Assembly: GCA_949879775.1 (NCBI GenBank)
Contig: CATLBW010000004.1
Location: forward strand, 1 to 56,000
Reading direction: 5' to 3'
DNA length: 56,000 bases
Source of the DNA: an uncultured Lachnospiraceae bacterium
Lineage (GTDB): Bacteria; Bacillota; Clostridia; Lachnospirales; Lachnospiraceae
Positions within the stretch are counted from its first letter, which is position 1; the number at the start of each line of letters is the position of its first letter. Under the pieces are notes generated by a model. It was not told the DNA's origin, searched no databases, and saw only the letters and a program-made list of their open reading frames with translations. Positions 1 through 7,214 of this stretch are shown one piece after another. Made by a program: the position numbers and the translations under genes.

Positions 1-42
1 GCACATTCCAGGGAATTTGTCAAGCCCCTTTTTTTAACATAA

Positions 43-78
43 AAATGGTTAGACCTCATAAAAAGAATCTAACCATTT
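43..78. repeat. 11-bp inverted repeat (hairpin)
   Basis: Positions 43-53 (AAATGGTTAGA) and 68-78 (TCTAACCATTT) are perfect inverted repeats with a 14-base loop. A T-run at about 29-35 precedes it on the plus strand, so it is not a classical plus-strand terminator; it could end a minus-strand transcript or be an operator. The rest of 1-160 shows nothing else I can support. Confidence 0.5.
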
Positions 79-164
79 CAGGCAGTTCGTTACTAACTTA
101 ATGACATTGCGGAGTGAACAGTAACAGTAAATGTCCACACTCACCATTTTTCACAACAAAACCC

Positions 165-193
165 TTGCCATTCATCCGAAACCATGGTATGAT
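165..193 (+). promoter_or_regulatory. Sigma-A type promoter of the radical SAM operon
   Basis: TTGCCA at 165-170 and TATGAT at 188-193 are separated by exactly 17 bases. The predicted transcription start near 200 lies just before the LexA box at 203-214 and the ATG at 245. This argues that an open frame reaching back to 131 is not all coding. Confidence 0.65.
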
Positions 194-202
194 ACCGATA
201 TA

Positions 203-214
203 GAACGTTTGTTC
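203..214. promoter_or_regulatory. LexA/DinR SOS box
   Basis: GAACGTTTGTTC, flanked by A and T, matches the Gram-positive LexA (DinR) core GAAC-N4-GTTC perfectly. It sits about 10 bases downstream of the -10 element, where a bound repressor would block transcription. It fits the predicted DNA repair role of the genes it precedes. The box is seen directly; SOS control is inferred. Confidence 0.7.
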
Positions 215-244
215 TTAATGATTGGGCAAAGGATTGGGCATACT

Positions 245-1588
245 ATGAATACAATACCTATGGACATGGATTTATCAGAAAAGCTTACAATTTTATCGGA
301 TGCGGCAAAATATGACGTTGCCTGCACCTCCAGCGGCGTAGACCGTAAGGGTAAGGGCGACGGCAGAGGTATGGGCAATACGATTGCGCCAGGCGTCTGC
401 CACACATTCTCTGCCGATGGCAGATGCATTTCCTTGTTAAAGGTTCTCTTCACGAACGAATGCATTTTTAACTGTGCCTATTGCCTGAACAACCGGGACT
501 CCGACGTTAGGCGCGCTTCCTTTACCCCGGAAGAAGTCTGCACAATAACGATGGAGTTCTACCGGCGCAATTATATTGAAGGGCTTTTCCTCAGCTCAGG
601 CATCATGGTCAGCCCCAATTACACGATGGATCTAATCTACCAGACCTTGCACAGGCTTAGGAAGACCCATCATTTCAACGGCTATATCCATGTGAAAGCT
701 ATCCCCGGCGCTGACCCAGAACTGGTAGAGCGAACCGGGTTCCTCGCCGACCGCATGAGCATCAACCTTGAACTGCCCACGTCAGACAGCCTGCACAAGC
801 TGGCTCCCTGCAAGTCCCGGCGCACAATATTAAGCCCCATGCGCCAGATACAAAACCGCATCACAGACAACAAGCATGAGCTTACGGTATACCGCAAGGC
901 TCCCCGGTTCGTGCCTGCCGGGCAGTCTACCCAGATGATTATTGGAGCCACGCCGGAAAATGATTTCCAGGTTATGAGCGTTGCCGAAGGGCTTTATGAG
1001 AAGTTTTCCATGAAGAGGGTGTTTTATTCTGCTTTTGTAAACGTGAATAACAACTCCATGCTCCCCGCCCTGCCCGGCGGGCCGCCTCTCTTGCGCGAAC
1101 ACCGCCTCTACCAAGCGGACTGGCTGCTGCGCTACTACCATTTTAAAGTTTCGGAGCTGTTGTCAGAGGAACGCCCGGACTTTAATATTTTCCTCGACCC
1201 CAAGTGCGACTGGGCACTGCGCCACCTGGAATGCTTCCCGGTGGAAATCAACCGCGCCAGCTATCAGACGCTGCTTCGTGTCCCGGGCATCGGCTATAAG
1301 TCAGCGGAACGCATTGTCAAGGCCCGACGGAAGACACGCCTGTCCTTCGATGACCTAAAAAAAATCGGCGTTGTGCTGAAACGGGCCTTGTATTTTATCA
1401 CCTGTTCCGGGAAAATGATGTACAACACTAAGTTGGAGGAAAATTATATCTGTGAGAACCTGATGCGGGATAAGACGCAAATCCCCAAAGACATCCGGGA
1501 AGGAGGCTATCAGCAGATTAGCTTTTTCGATAGGGAGCTGCAAGCTGATTTCCAACTAACCGACGCTGAGATTTTACAGCCAGAATAA
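245..1588 (+). CDS. Putative DNA modification/repair radical SAM protein
   Basis: A 447-residue radical SAM protein resembling the family described as linked to uracil-DNA-glycosylase-like proteins (TIGR03916 type). The CX3CX2C cluster motif (CIFNCAYC) lies at residues 73-80 and should bind the [4Fe-4S] cluster that cleaves S-adenosylmethionine. A helix-hairpin-helix (VPGIGYKSAERIVKAR) near residue 345 suggests DNA contact. The start at 245 is chosen because AAAGGA lies about 10 bases upstream and because a promoter and LexA box occupy 165-214; ATG 260 is an alternative. The companion gene follows 13 bases downstream. The reaction of this family is not known to me; a DNA repair role is inferred from motif, partner gene and SOS box. 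Confidence 0.85.
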   Translation: MNTIPMDMDLSEKLTILSDAAKYDVACTSSGVDRKGKGDGRGMGNTIAPGVCHTFSADGRCISLLKVLFTNECIFNCAYCLNNRDSDVRRASFTPEEVCTITMEFYRRNYIEGLFLSSGIMVSPNYTMDLIYQTLHRLRKTHHFNGYIHVKAIPGADPELVERTGFLADRMSINLELPTSDSLHKLAPCKSRRTILSPMRQIQNRITDNKHELTVYRKAPRFVPAGQSTQMIIGATPENDFQVMSVAEGLYEKFSMKRVFYSAFVNVNNNSMLPALPGGPPLLREHRLYQADWLLRYYHFKVSELLSEERPDFNIFLDPKCDWALRHLECFPVEINRASYQTLLRVPGIGYKSAERIVKARRKTRLSFDDLKKIGVVLKRALYFITCSGKMMYNTKLEENYICENLMRDKTQIPKDIREGGYQQISFFDRELQADFQLTDAEILQPE

Positions 1589-1601
1589 CTAGGAGGCCCT
1601 T

Positions 1602-2393
1602 ATGCATATTTTCATTTGCGATGACAGCATTGACGGCATTTTCACCGGAGTATATGACGCCTGGGCAAGCCGTTATGGACATAACAATGTCGCGCTTACG
1701 ACCCATGAACCAGACAATTATTCCCTGTTCGACGAATATATTCCCGTACCCTGCGATTATGACAAGAGTGCAAAAGTGGCGCGCACCCTGCACAGCCGCA
1801 TGGGCGACGAAGCCTACCAGGAAATTTGCCAGGCAGCGCTGGCATTGGAGCCTGTCCGCAGCAGGAAATCAATCAATAAGGCAGACGCTATTTATAAAAC
1901 GATTGTCCTCGCCCTTTCGCTGCCGGACGCTGGCAAGGTCCTGAATTATCTGGGGGAGCCTTATGTCAACCGTACATTCCAGCTTTCCCGCTGCACTGGC
2001 AACGAAGCCCATCATCTTTTAGGTTTTCTGCGCTTCCAGGAATTGGAAAATGGCATACTTTTCTCCCAGATCCATCCCAAAAATGATGTGCTTCCATTTC
2101 TGGGGGAACATTTTTCCGACCGCCTGCCCGGGGAAAATTTTATGATTTATGACGCAACACGCAACCTTGCCGTACTGCACCCCAAAGGAAAAAATTTCTT
2201 TATCACAGACACGAAAGAATTGGACCATCAAATGCTGAAACGGTTTTCCCCGGAAGAAATGGAATACCGCAAGCTCTGGTGCACCTTTTTCGACAACATC
2301 GCGATTGAGGCTCGAAAAAACCCATACCTGCAACGCCAAAATTTACCGAAACGGTTCCAGAAAGATATTGTGGAGTTTAACCGCGGGTTTTAA
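1602..2393 (+). CDS. Putative DNA metabolism protein, radical SAM companion (TIGR03915 type)
   Basis: A 263-residue protein starting MHIFICDDSIDGIFTGVYDA, the typical opening of the TIGR03915 family, which accompanies the upstream radical SAM protein. In other bacteria this domain is fused or adjacent to a uracil-DNA-glycosylase-like domain; here the protein ends without one and no glycosylase gene follows. AGGAGG lies 6 bases before the ATG. It is co-transcribed with the upstream gene (13-base gap), so probably shares the LexA-controlled promoter. It converges on rsmA with 36 bases between the stop codons and no clear terminator. Soluble, with no signal or membrane segment. Biochemical function unknown. 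Confidence 0.8.
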   Translation: MHIFICDDSIDGIFTGVYDAWASRYGHNNVALTTHEPDNYSLFDEYIPVPCDYDKSAKVARTLHSRMGDEAYQEICQAALALEPVRSRKSINKADAIYKTIVLALSLPDAGKVLNYLGEPYVNRTFQLSRCTGNEAHHLLGFLRFQELENGILFSQIHPKNDVLPFLGEHFSDRLPGENFMIYDATRNLAVLHPKGKNFFITDTKELDHQMLKRFSPEEMEYRKLWCTFFDNIAIEARKNPYLQRQNLPKRFQKDIVEFNRGF

Positions 2394-2429
2394 GCTGGCT
2401 AAAACGATTGACACTTGTTGCATGGACGG

Positions 2430-3290
2430 TCATTCCCCCAGAAGATTGCTCAACTGCGCAAACTGCTCCAATGTTAATGCTTCCCCTCGTACATTTGCTG
2501 ACAATCCCATCCGCCCCAAGGCCTGTGCAATTTCTTCTTTACTATACGGGATGCCTTGCGCATTATAAAGCCCATTAACCAAGGTTTTCCTGCGCTGGTT
2601 AAACGAAGCGCGGATAAGCGCAAACATCAGGCTTTCCTGTGCTACCTGCACGGGAGGCTCCTTATGCTTCGTCAGGCGTATGACGGCGCTCCCTACTTTG
2701 GGACGCGGCATAAAGCAGTTCGGCGGCACATTTGCCACTACCTGAGGTTTTGCATAATACTGCACAGCAAGCGATAATGCCCCATATTCTTTAGTCCCAG
2801 GACCAACCTGCATACGCCCCGCCACTTCCTTTTGCACCATAACCGTAATGCTTTCAACAGGCACATGGCTTTCAAACAACCCCATAATAATCGGTGTTGT
2901 AATATAGTAAGGCAGGTTTGCCACTATTTTGATGGGCTTTCCCTGGTTTCTTTCCAGCGCCAGGCGGTTTACATCCACCTTAAGGATATCCTGCTGTATA
3001 ATTTCCACATTCTTATATGCGCTAAGCGTATCCTGCAAAATAGGTATCAGGTTTTTGTCAATCTCCACAGCTATAACCTCTCGGGCGCACTCGCAGAGAT
3101 ATTGCGTCATCGTGCCAATTCCCGGCCCGATTTCCAATACGAAATCTTCTTTATTTATGTCCGCTGCGCGGATAATCTTTTCCAGCACATGCATATCAAT
3201 CAAAAAATTTTGCCCAAATTTTTTCTGGAAATTAAAATTATATTTCTGTAATACCTCGATTGTATTTTTCGGGTTTCCTAAAGTTGCCAT
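2430..3290 (-). CDS. rsmA: 16S rRNA (adenine(1518)-N(6)/adenine(1519)-N(6))-dimethyltransferase RsmA (KsgA)
   Basis: A 286-residue SAM-dependent methyltransferase that dimethylates two adjacent adenines in the 3' terminal hairpin of 16S rRNA late in 30S maturation. It has the family N-terminus (KKFGQNFL), the SAM-binding motif VLEIGPGIGTMTQYL, and the catalytic NLPYYITTP. ATG 3290 is chosen because GAGGAGG lies 5 bases upstream and it gives the usual N-terminus; the open frame runs 11 codons further without support. In Bacillus this gene follows metG, tatD and rnmV. Here the secreted FnIII gene lies upstream instead of rnmV. Confidence 0.96.
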   Translation of the reverse strand: MATLGNPKNTIEVLQKYNFNFQKKFGQNFLIDMHVLEKIIRAADINKEDFVLEIGPGIGTMTQYLCECAREVIAVEIDKNLIPILQDTLSAYKNVEIIQQDILKVDVNRLALERNQGKPIKIVANLPYYITTPIIMGLFESHVPVESITVMVQKEVAGRMQVGPGTKEYGALSLAVQYYAKPQVVANVPPNCFMPRPKVGSAVIRLTKHKEPPVQVAQESLMFALIRASFNQRRKTLVNGLYNAQGIPYSKEEIAQALGRMGLSANVRGEALTLEQFAQLSNLLGE

Positions 3291-3363
3291 AATGCCCTCC
3301 TCATGGCAGAAAAAAGCGGACAAGTCCGCATCAACTCCCTAAATCCCTCATTCATGAATGGCT

Positions 3364-3382
3364 GGACATCCAGTGGATGTCC
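3364..3382. repeat. Perfect 8-bp palindrome with 3-base loop
   Basis: GGACATCC-AGT-GGATGTCC. Together with GCGGAC-AA-GTCCGC at 3316-3329 it forms a cluster of small stem-loops just upstream of rsmA. An operator, an RNA leader structure or an intergenic REP-like repeat are all possible. Confidence 0.5.
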
Positions 3383-3488
3383 GCTTAGCGCGGACCGAAG
3401 CGAAGCGTAGACCTTGGACGGTTTGCTGCGCCAAGCACAATTGCGAAGCAATATTTTCCTCTTTTGCGAGTGCGCATAATTTTTTTAT

Positions 3489-3540
3489 CTTATAGGAAAG
3501 GCACTTTCACGTTTTAGCGTGGCAATGTCTTTCCTATAAG
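3489..3540. repeat. Long hairpin with 12-bp perfect stem
   Basis: CTTATAGGAAAG (3489-3500) pairs perfectly with CTTTCCTATAAG (3529-3540). An inner CACG/CGTG stem makes a compound hairpin. It follows the FnIII terminator, without a proper U-run of its own. Confidence 0.6.
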
Positions 3541-3574
3541 AGGAAAAGATGGATAATGCAAGATTACCCATCTT
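3541..3574 (-). terminator. Rho-independent terminator of the FnIII gene
   Basis: Read on the minus strand, AAGATGGGTAAT and ATTATCCATCTT form a 12-bp stem (one G-U pair) around a 5-base loop, followed by TTCC, giving TTTT at the stem end. It lies about 50 bases past the FnIII stop codon. Confidence 0.65.
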
Positions 3575-3622
3575 TCGTCCGCGCATCATCCCTCGTGGGA
3601 ATGATAAACTTTTATGCCGTTC

Positions 3623-6259
3623 TTATTTTGCTTTTACCGACTTCACTTTCGAGAAGGAGGAATATTTATCTGCGCCCAGATTGTTTGTAAAGAGTACTTT
3701 AACTTTATAGTAATAGGTCTTGTTAGAAGTAAGCTTTTTGTCCTTGTAGCTTGACTTGCTGCTGGAACCTACCAATTTGAAGCCTTTCTTCTTGGACGTT
3801 GAGCGATAAATAAGATATTTTTTAGCGCCTTTTACCTTCTTCACGGTAATGGTCGCGCTCTGCTTCCCTGCCTTTGTTTTCTGGATCGTCGGAGCTTTTC
3901 CTGCAGCGCTGGCCATAGTTGCCGATGCAGACTTGCTTGCACCATAGCTCTGACCTGTATAGTAGCTGTTTGTCGTCTTATCTTTCGCTTTCTTGTACGC
4001 AACAACATAATAATGGTATGTCACATCGCTCTGAGGTCCATATAATGTCACATTTTCTTTTGTCACTTTCCCATTGACCCTCTGCGTCACTTCATGTGCT
4101 GCATAGGAATAGTCAACTACAGAAGTCCCTACAATACAGTCGGTATACGCCTGATTATATTCCGGGTCTTTGTATGCTTTTTTCTGTGCCGCTTCATAAT
4201 CCTGTACCATATGCGTGGAACTGCTTCCCACCGTATAATAATAATCAGAAGCGCTGCTGGTTGATTTCTTAAATGCTTTCAGGCTTACCGTGGAATCATA
4301 TCCATCATAATAATAGGACTTGGTGTCTGCATTATACGTTGCCTCGGAGCTTGTGGTACGGAATACCTTATAATAAGACGCCCCTGAAACTTTCTTCCAG
4401 GAAATAGAAACCCCTTCTTTCGTAGCCTTTGCCTTTACACCTGTCACAACTTTAATACGGCCTGTTACCGATACTTCGCTGGAATAAGAATATCTCTTGC
4501 CATTGTATGCGCGAAGCCTGTACCTGACTGTTTTCCCAAGCGGTGCAGCCGGCAGCGTATAGGAAGTCGTCTTTGCTTTCGTAATCTTTTTCTGCGTTAC
4601 CCACTTCTCTTTAGCATCATCGTATTTCTCAACCAGGTATCCCTTTGCCTGTGGTACTGGTTTCCACGCAATGGATACTTTGCCGTTCTTAGGGTTCTGA
4701 GCCTGCTTATAGATGCTTATATATGTATTAAAACTAAAATTAGTGCTTATGGAATCACTGTCCTGCGCAAAATAAACCTTTTTGCCATTTACCGTTTTAT
4801 ATGCCATTAACAGGTAGTTGTAGGACTCCCCTGCAACCAGCTTTTTGTCTGTATAGGAAGAGCTTTTCTTGCCCAGGCTCTTCACCAGCTCATATTTGTT
4901 GAAATCATAATCCTCGCCTGACTTTTCGGTACTGCTGGAAGAAAAGCCGGTATAGCGGTAAACATCATAACCAGCAGCCAAAGACAGCTTCTTCCATGTT
5001 AATTTGGCAGAGCTTTTGCTTATTGCCTTTGCCCTCATATTCAGAGCTGCGGTCCCTGTCTGCACCGTCTTATACGTATAAGCGCCATATGCATATTTTT
5101 TCGTATTGATATTATAGTAATAAGCGCGCACCCGGTATGTATATTTTGTATTCTTCTTAAGGCCTGTATCCTTGTAAACAGAATCCGTGGTAGTTGCTAA
5201 TTTCTTATATTTCTTCCCGGACTTTCGCTCAATCTGGTATCCGGTAAATTGGCCATAACCCGTAGATGCCTTCAACGTAACTGCCTTGTCAAAAATCTCT
5301 GTAGAAATGTTGGTCACTTCGGCAACCGGAGCTTTAACAGTTATTACATTAGAGTAAGCTCCCTTCGCGCCATAACGCATCATATAAGCGCGCACATAGT
5401 ATGTAATTCCCGGGGTCAGGCTGCTGTAGGAAAGCGTGTCCGTCCCGCCAGAATAGGAATACAGTGTATTTACATCCTGTTTGAATTTCTTATCCTTCGA
5501 ATACTCATAATATACCCGCGGATTGCCAGAGATTGCCTTATGTGAGAGAACAAACCCGCTCGAAGTCTGCTCCTTCACAGCCAGGCTCTGCACTTTGGCT
5601 ATTGCCGGGGCTTTCCAGGTAACGCTTGCCTGAGCGCCATATACTTTCACTTCATTATCATCTTCATCATATGTGTAGGTAAAAGGCTTCAATGTAAACG
5701 TATAAGTCACACCGGCAACCAAATCATATGAACCTGTCTTGCTGTCATAAAAATTATCGGAATCAATGCCGTCGCCAGACTCATAATAAGAAGAACTATA
5801 TACGATAGAACCTGTATTGGAAGCCTTTACTGACAATTCCACAGCCTCGCAATTAGATCCCGAATAAGATACATAAAAATTTGAATAGGATGAATATTCC
5901 GATACCCGGATTGTCGGCTGGCTAATCACAGGGGTTACCGCTGCCCTTACATCTTCCTCTGCCTCCAGCGATTCTCCTTTTATTTCCTCTTCCTCTGCCT
6001 GCGGTTCCTCATTATCTGCTTCTGCCTCATCTGATCCATCAGCTTCTGTCCCTGCGGCTTCTGCCTCAGGCTCCGCTGCAACTGCCTCCTGCGGCTCTGC
6101 CTGAATGGCCTCATCTAACTCAACATACTCTGATTCCGCCTCCACTGCCTCCTGCGGCTGCTGCACTTTAGCTGCAGCTACGGGCGTAACATCAGCAAGA
6201 GCCAACGTTAAAACCAGCGAACCTGCCAAAATCTGCTTCAAAAGCTCTGGTTTTTTCAT
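3623..6259 (-). CDS. Secreted multi-domain fibronectin type III protein
   Basis: An 878-residue exported protein. Residues 1-30 are a signal peptide (KK, a hydrophobic core, then VAAA). Residues 35-110 are a Glu/Ala-rich acidic linker. The rest is a string of at least five FnIII-like beta-sandwich repeats, with recurring TYYVRAY/TYTYRVRAYY strands and W-K motifs. The C-terminus is strongly basic and Lys/Ser/Tyr-rich, with no LPXTG motif or membrane anchor, so attachment would be by charge or wall affinity. ATG 6259 has GAAGGAG 8 bases upstream and its own promoter at 6302-6330. It sits between tatD and rsmA, where many Firmicutes carry rnmV. Adhesion or glycan binding is a guess; no enzyme domain is seen. 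Confidence 0.85.
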   Translation of the reverse strand: MKKPELLKQILAGSLVLTLALADVTPVAAAKVQQPQEAVEAESEYVELDEAIQAEPQEAVAAEPEAEAAGTEADGSDEAEADNEEPQAEEEEIKGESLEAEEDVRAAVTPVISQPTIRVSEYSSYSNFYVSYSGSNCEAVELSVKASNTGSIVYSSSYYESGDGIDSDNFYDSKTGSYDLVAGVTYTFTLKPFTYTYDEDDNEVKVYGAQASVTWKAPAIAKVQSLAVKEQTSSGFVLSHKAISGNPRVYYEYSKDKKFKQDVNTLYSYSGGTDTLSYSSLTPGITYYVRAYMMRYGAKGAYSNVITVKAPVAEVTNISTEIFDKAVTLKASTGYGQFTGYQIERKSGKKYKKLATTTDSVYKDTGLKKNTKYTYRVRAYYYNINTKKYAYGAYTYKTVQTGTAALNMRAKAISKSSAKLTWKKLSLAAGYDVYRYTGFSSSSTEKSGEDYDFNKYELVKSLGKKSSSYTDKKLVAGESYNYLLMAYKTVNGKKVYFAQDSDSISTNFSFNTYISIYKQAQNPKNGKVSIAWKPVPQAKGYLVEKYDDAKEKWVTQKKITKAKTTSYTLPAAPLGKTVRYRLRAYNGKRYSYSSEVSVTGRIKVVTGVKAKATKEGVSISWKKVSGASYYKVFRTTSSEATYNADTKSYYYDGYDSTVSLKAFKKSTSSASDYYYTVGSSSTHMVQDYEAAQKKAYKDPEYNQAYTDCIVGTSVVDYSYAAHEVTQRVNGKVTKENVTLYGPQSDVTYHYYVVAYKKAKDKTTNSYYTGQSYGASKSASATMASAAGKAPTIQKTKAGKQSATITVKKVKGAKKYLIYRSTSKKKGFKLVGSSSKSSYKDKKLTSNKTYYYKVKVLFTNNLGADKYSSFSKVKSVKAK

Positions 6260-6301
6260 AATATTTACTCCTTCCTGCTTCTCCTTTAAGTTCCGTGATT
6301 C

Positions 6302-6330
6302 AGTATATGCCTTATGAACGAGATAGTCAA
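6302..6330 (-). promoter_or_regulatory. Sigma-A promoter of the FnIII gene
   Basis: On the minus strand TTGACT (6325-6330) and TATACT (6302-6307) are 17 bases apart, close to consensus. It directs transcription into the gene starting at 6259. Three phased repeats lie 27 bases upstream of the -35. Confidence 0.75.
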
Positions 6331-6356
6331 GGAAATTGAAGGAAAGTTATCTTTTT

Positions 6357-6382
6357 CGACAAGAATCGACAAAATGCGACAA
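6357..6382. promoter_or_regulatory. Three CGACAA direct repeats at exact 10-bp spacing
   Basis: CGACAA (TTGTCG on the minus strand) occurs at 6357-6362, 6367-6372 and 6377-6382, one per helical turn, immediately upstream of the FnIII promoter. This is the geometry of tandem binding sites for an activator that contacts one DNA face. The repeats are seen; the regulatory role is inferred. Confidence 0.5.
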
Positions 6383-6383
6383 G

Positions 6384-7214
6384 TCATTTTACTTTCCTAA
6401 AAAGCCTGTATGCATTGCCATAAGCAGCCTCAATCACTTCTTCTTCGGAAATACCACGCAGCCGCGCAATCTCCCTCGCAATATAAGGGAGGTTTAAAGA
6501 AGAGTTGCGCTTACCCCGGTTTGGCTCCGGGGAAAGGTAAGGGCAGTCTGTCTCCAACAATATACGCTCCAGGGGGATACGCTTTACAGTCTCTTTCAGC
6601 TTCCTGGAGTTTTTAAATGTAACCACACCGCCAATCCCAATATAATAGCCCATTTTGACGTATTCCTCTGCAAGCTCCGGGGAATAAGAAAAACAATGCA
6701 CTACACCTGGTATTTGCTCCGCATGGATGCCTTTCATCAGTTTTAGCGTATCATCCGCCGCATCCCTGGAATGGATAATCACCGGCAAAGAATATTCCCG
6801 CGCCAGTTCTAACTGCCGGCAGAACCAATACCGCTGCCTGCTTTGTACATCTGGATTTTTCTCCCAATAGTAATCCAGCCCTATTTCCCCAATTGCCGCC
6901 ACTTTAGGCAAAACAGCGGAACTTCTCAGCCATTCATAGGCTTCCTCATCCATGTCTGCGATATCGCTCGGGTGGATGCCCAAAGCGCCATAAATAAATG
7001 GGCGCCTTTCCGTCAGCTCCAACGTACGCTTACACGAAGCAAAATCTGAGCTGACATTGATAATCCGGCAAATACCGTTTTCCTCCATAGAGGAAAGCAG
7101 TTCTTCCCTGTCAGGGTCAAACTGCTTATCATCATAATGGGCATGGCTTTCGAATATCTCTCTCTGCCGACGCCCCACTGCATTATCCTCTGTATCATAC
7201 ACATTGTTTAACAT
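6384..7214 (-). CDS. tatD: TatD family metal-dependent hydrolase
   Basis: A 276-residue TIM-barrel metallo-hydrolase of the TatD/YabD family, proposed to act as a 3'-5' exonuclease. Metal ligands are visible in FESHAHYDD (H-x-H), IGEIGLDYYW (Glu), VIIHSRDA and VHCFSYSPE (His), and LLETDCPYLSP (Asp). The ATG overlaps the metG stop by 7 bases, so the two are probably translationally coupled; the N-terminus is about 18 residues longer than usual and no other Met lies before the first motif. It belongs to the conserved metG-tatD-(rnmV)-rsmA housekeeping group. Its stop codon abuts the phased repeats that precede the FnIII promoter. Confidence 0.9.
   Translation of the reverse strand: MLNNVYDTEDNAVGRRQREIFESHAHYDDKQFDPDREELLSSMEENGICRIINVSSDFASCKRTLELTERRPFIYGALGIHPSDIADMDEEAYEWLRSSAVLPKVAAIGEIGLDYYWEKNPDVQSRQRYWFCRQLELAREYSLPVIIHSRDAADDTLKLMKGIHAEQIPGVVHCFSYSPELAEEYVKMGYYIGIGGVVTFKNSRKLKETVKRIPLERILLETDCPYLSPEPNRGKRNSSLNLPYIAREIARLRGISEEEVIEAAYGNAYRLFRKVK

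Larger units (their letters stand above)
3291..3622. other. 332-base intergenic region rich in palindromes
   Basis: No gene is visible between the rsmA start and the FnIII gene end. The region holds two short palindromes (3316-3329, 3364-3382), a 52-base hairpin (3489-3540) and the FnIII terminator (3546-3574). The hexamer GTCCGC or its complement GCGGAC occurs four times between 3316 and 3395. Confidence 0.6.

Noticed and set aside
131-244. N-terminal extension of the radical SAM gene to ATG 131
   Set aside because: This stretch contains a good promoter and a LexA box, has no ribosome site before 131, and the residues do not look like the family N-terminus.
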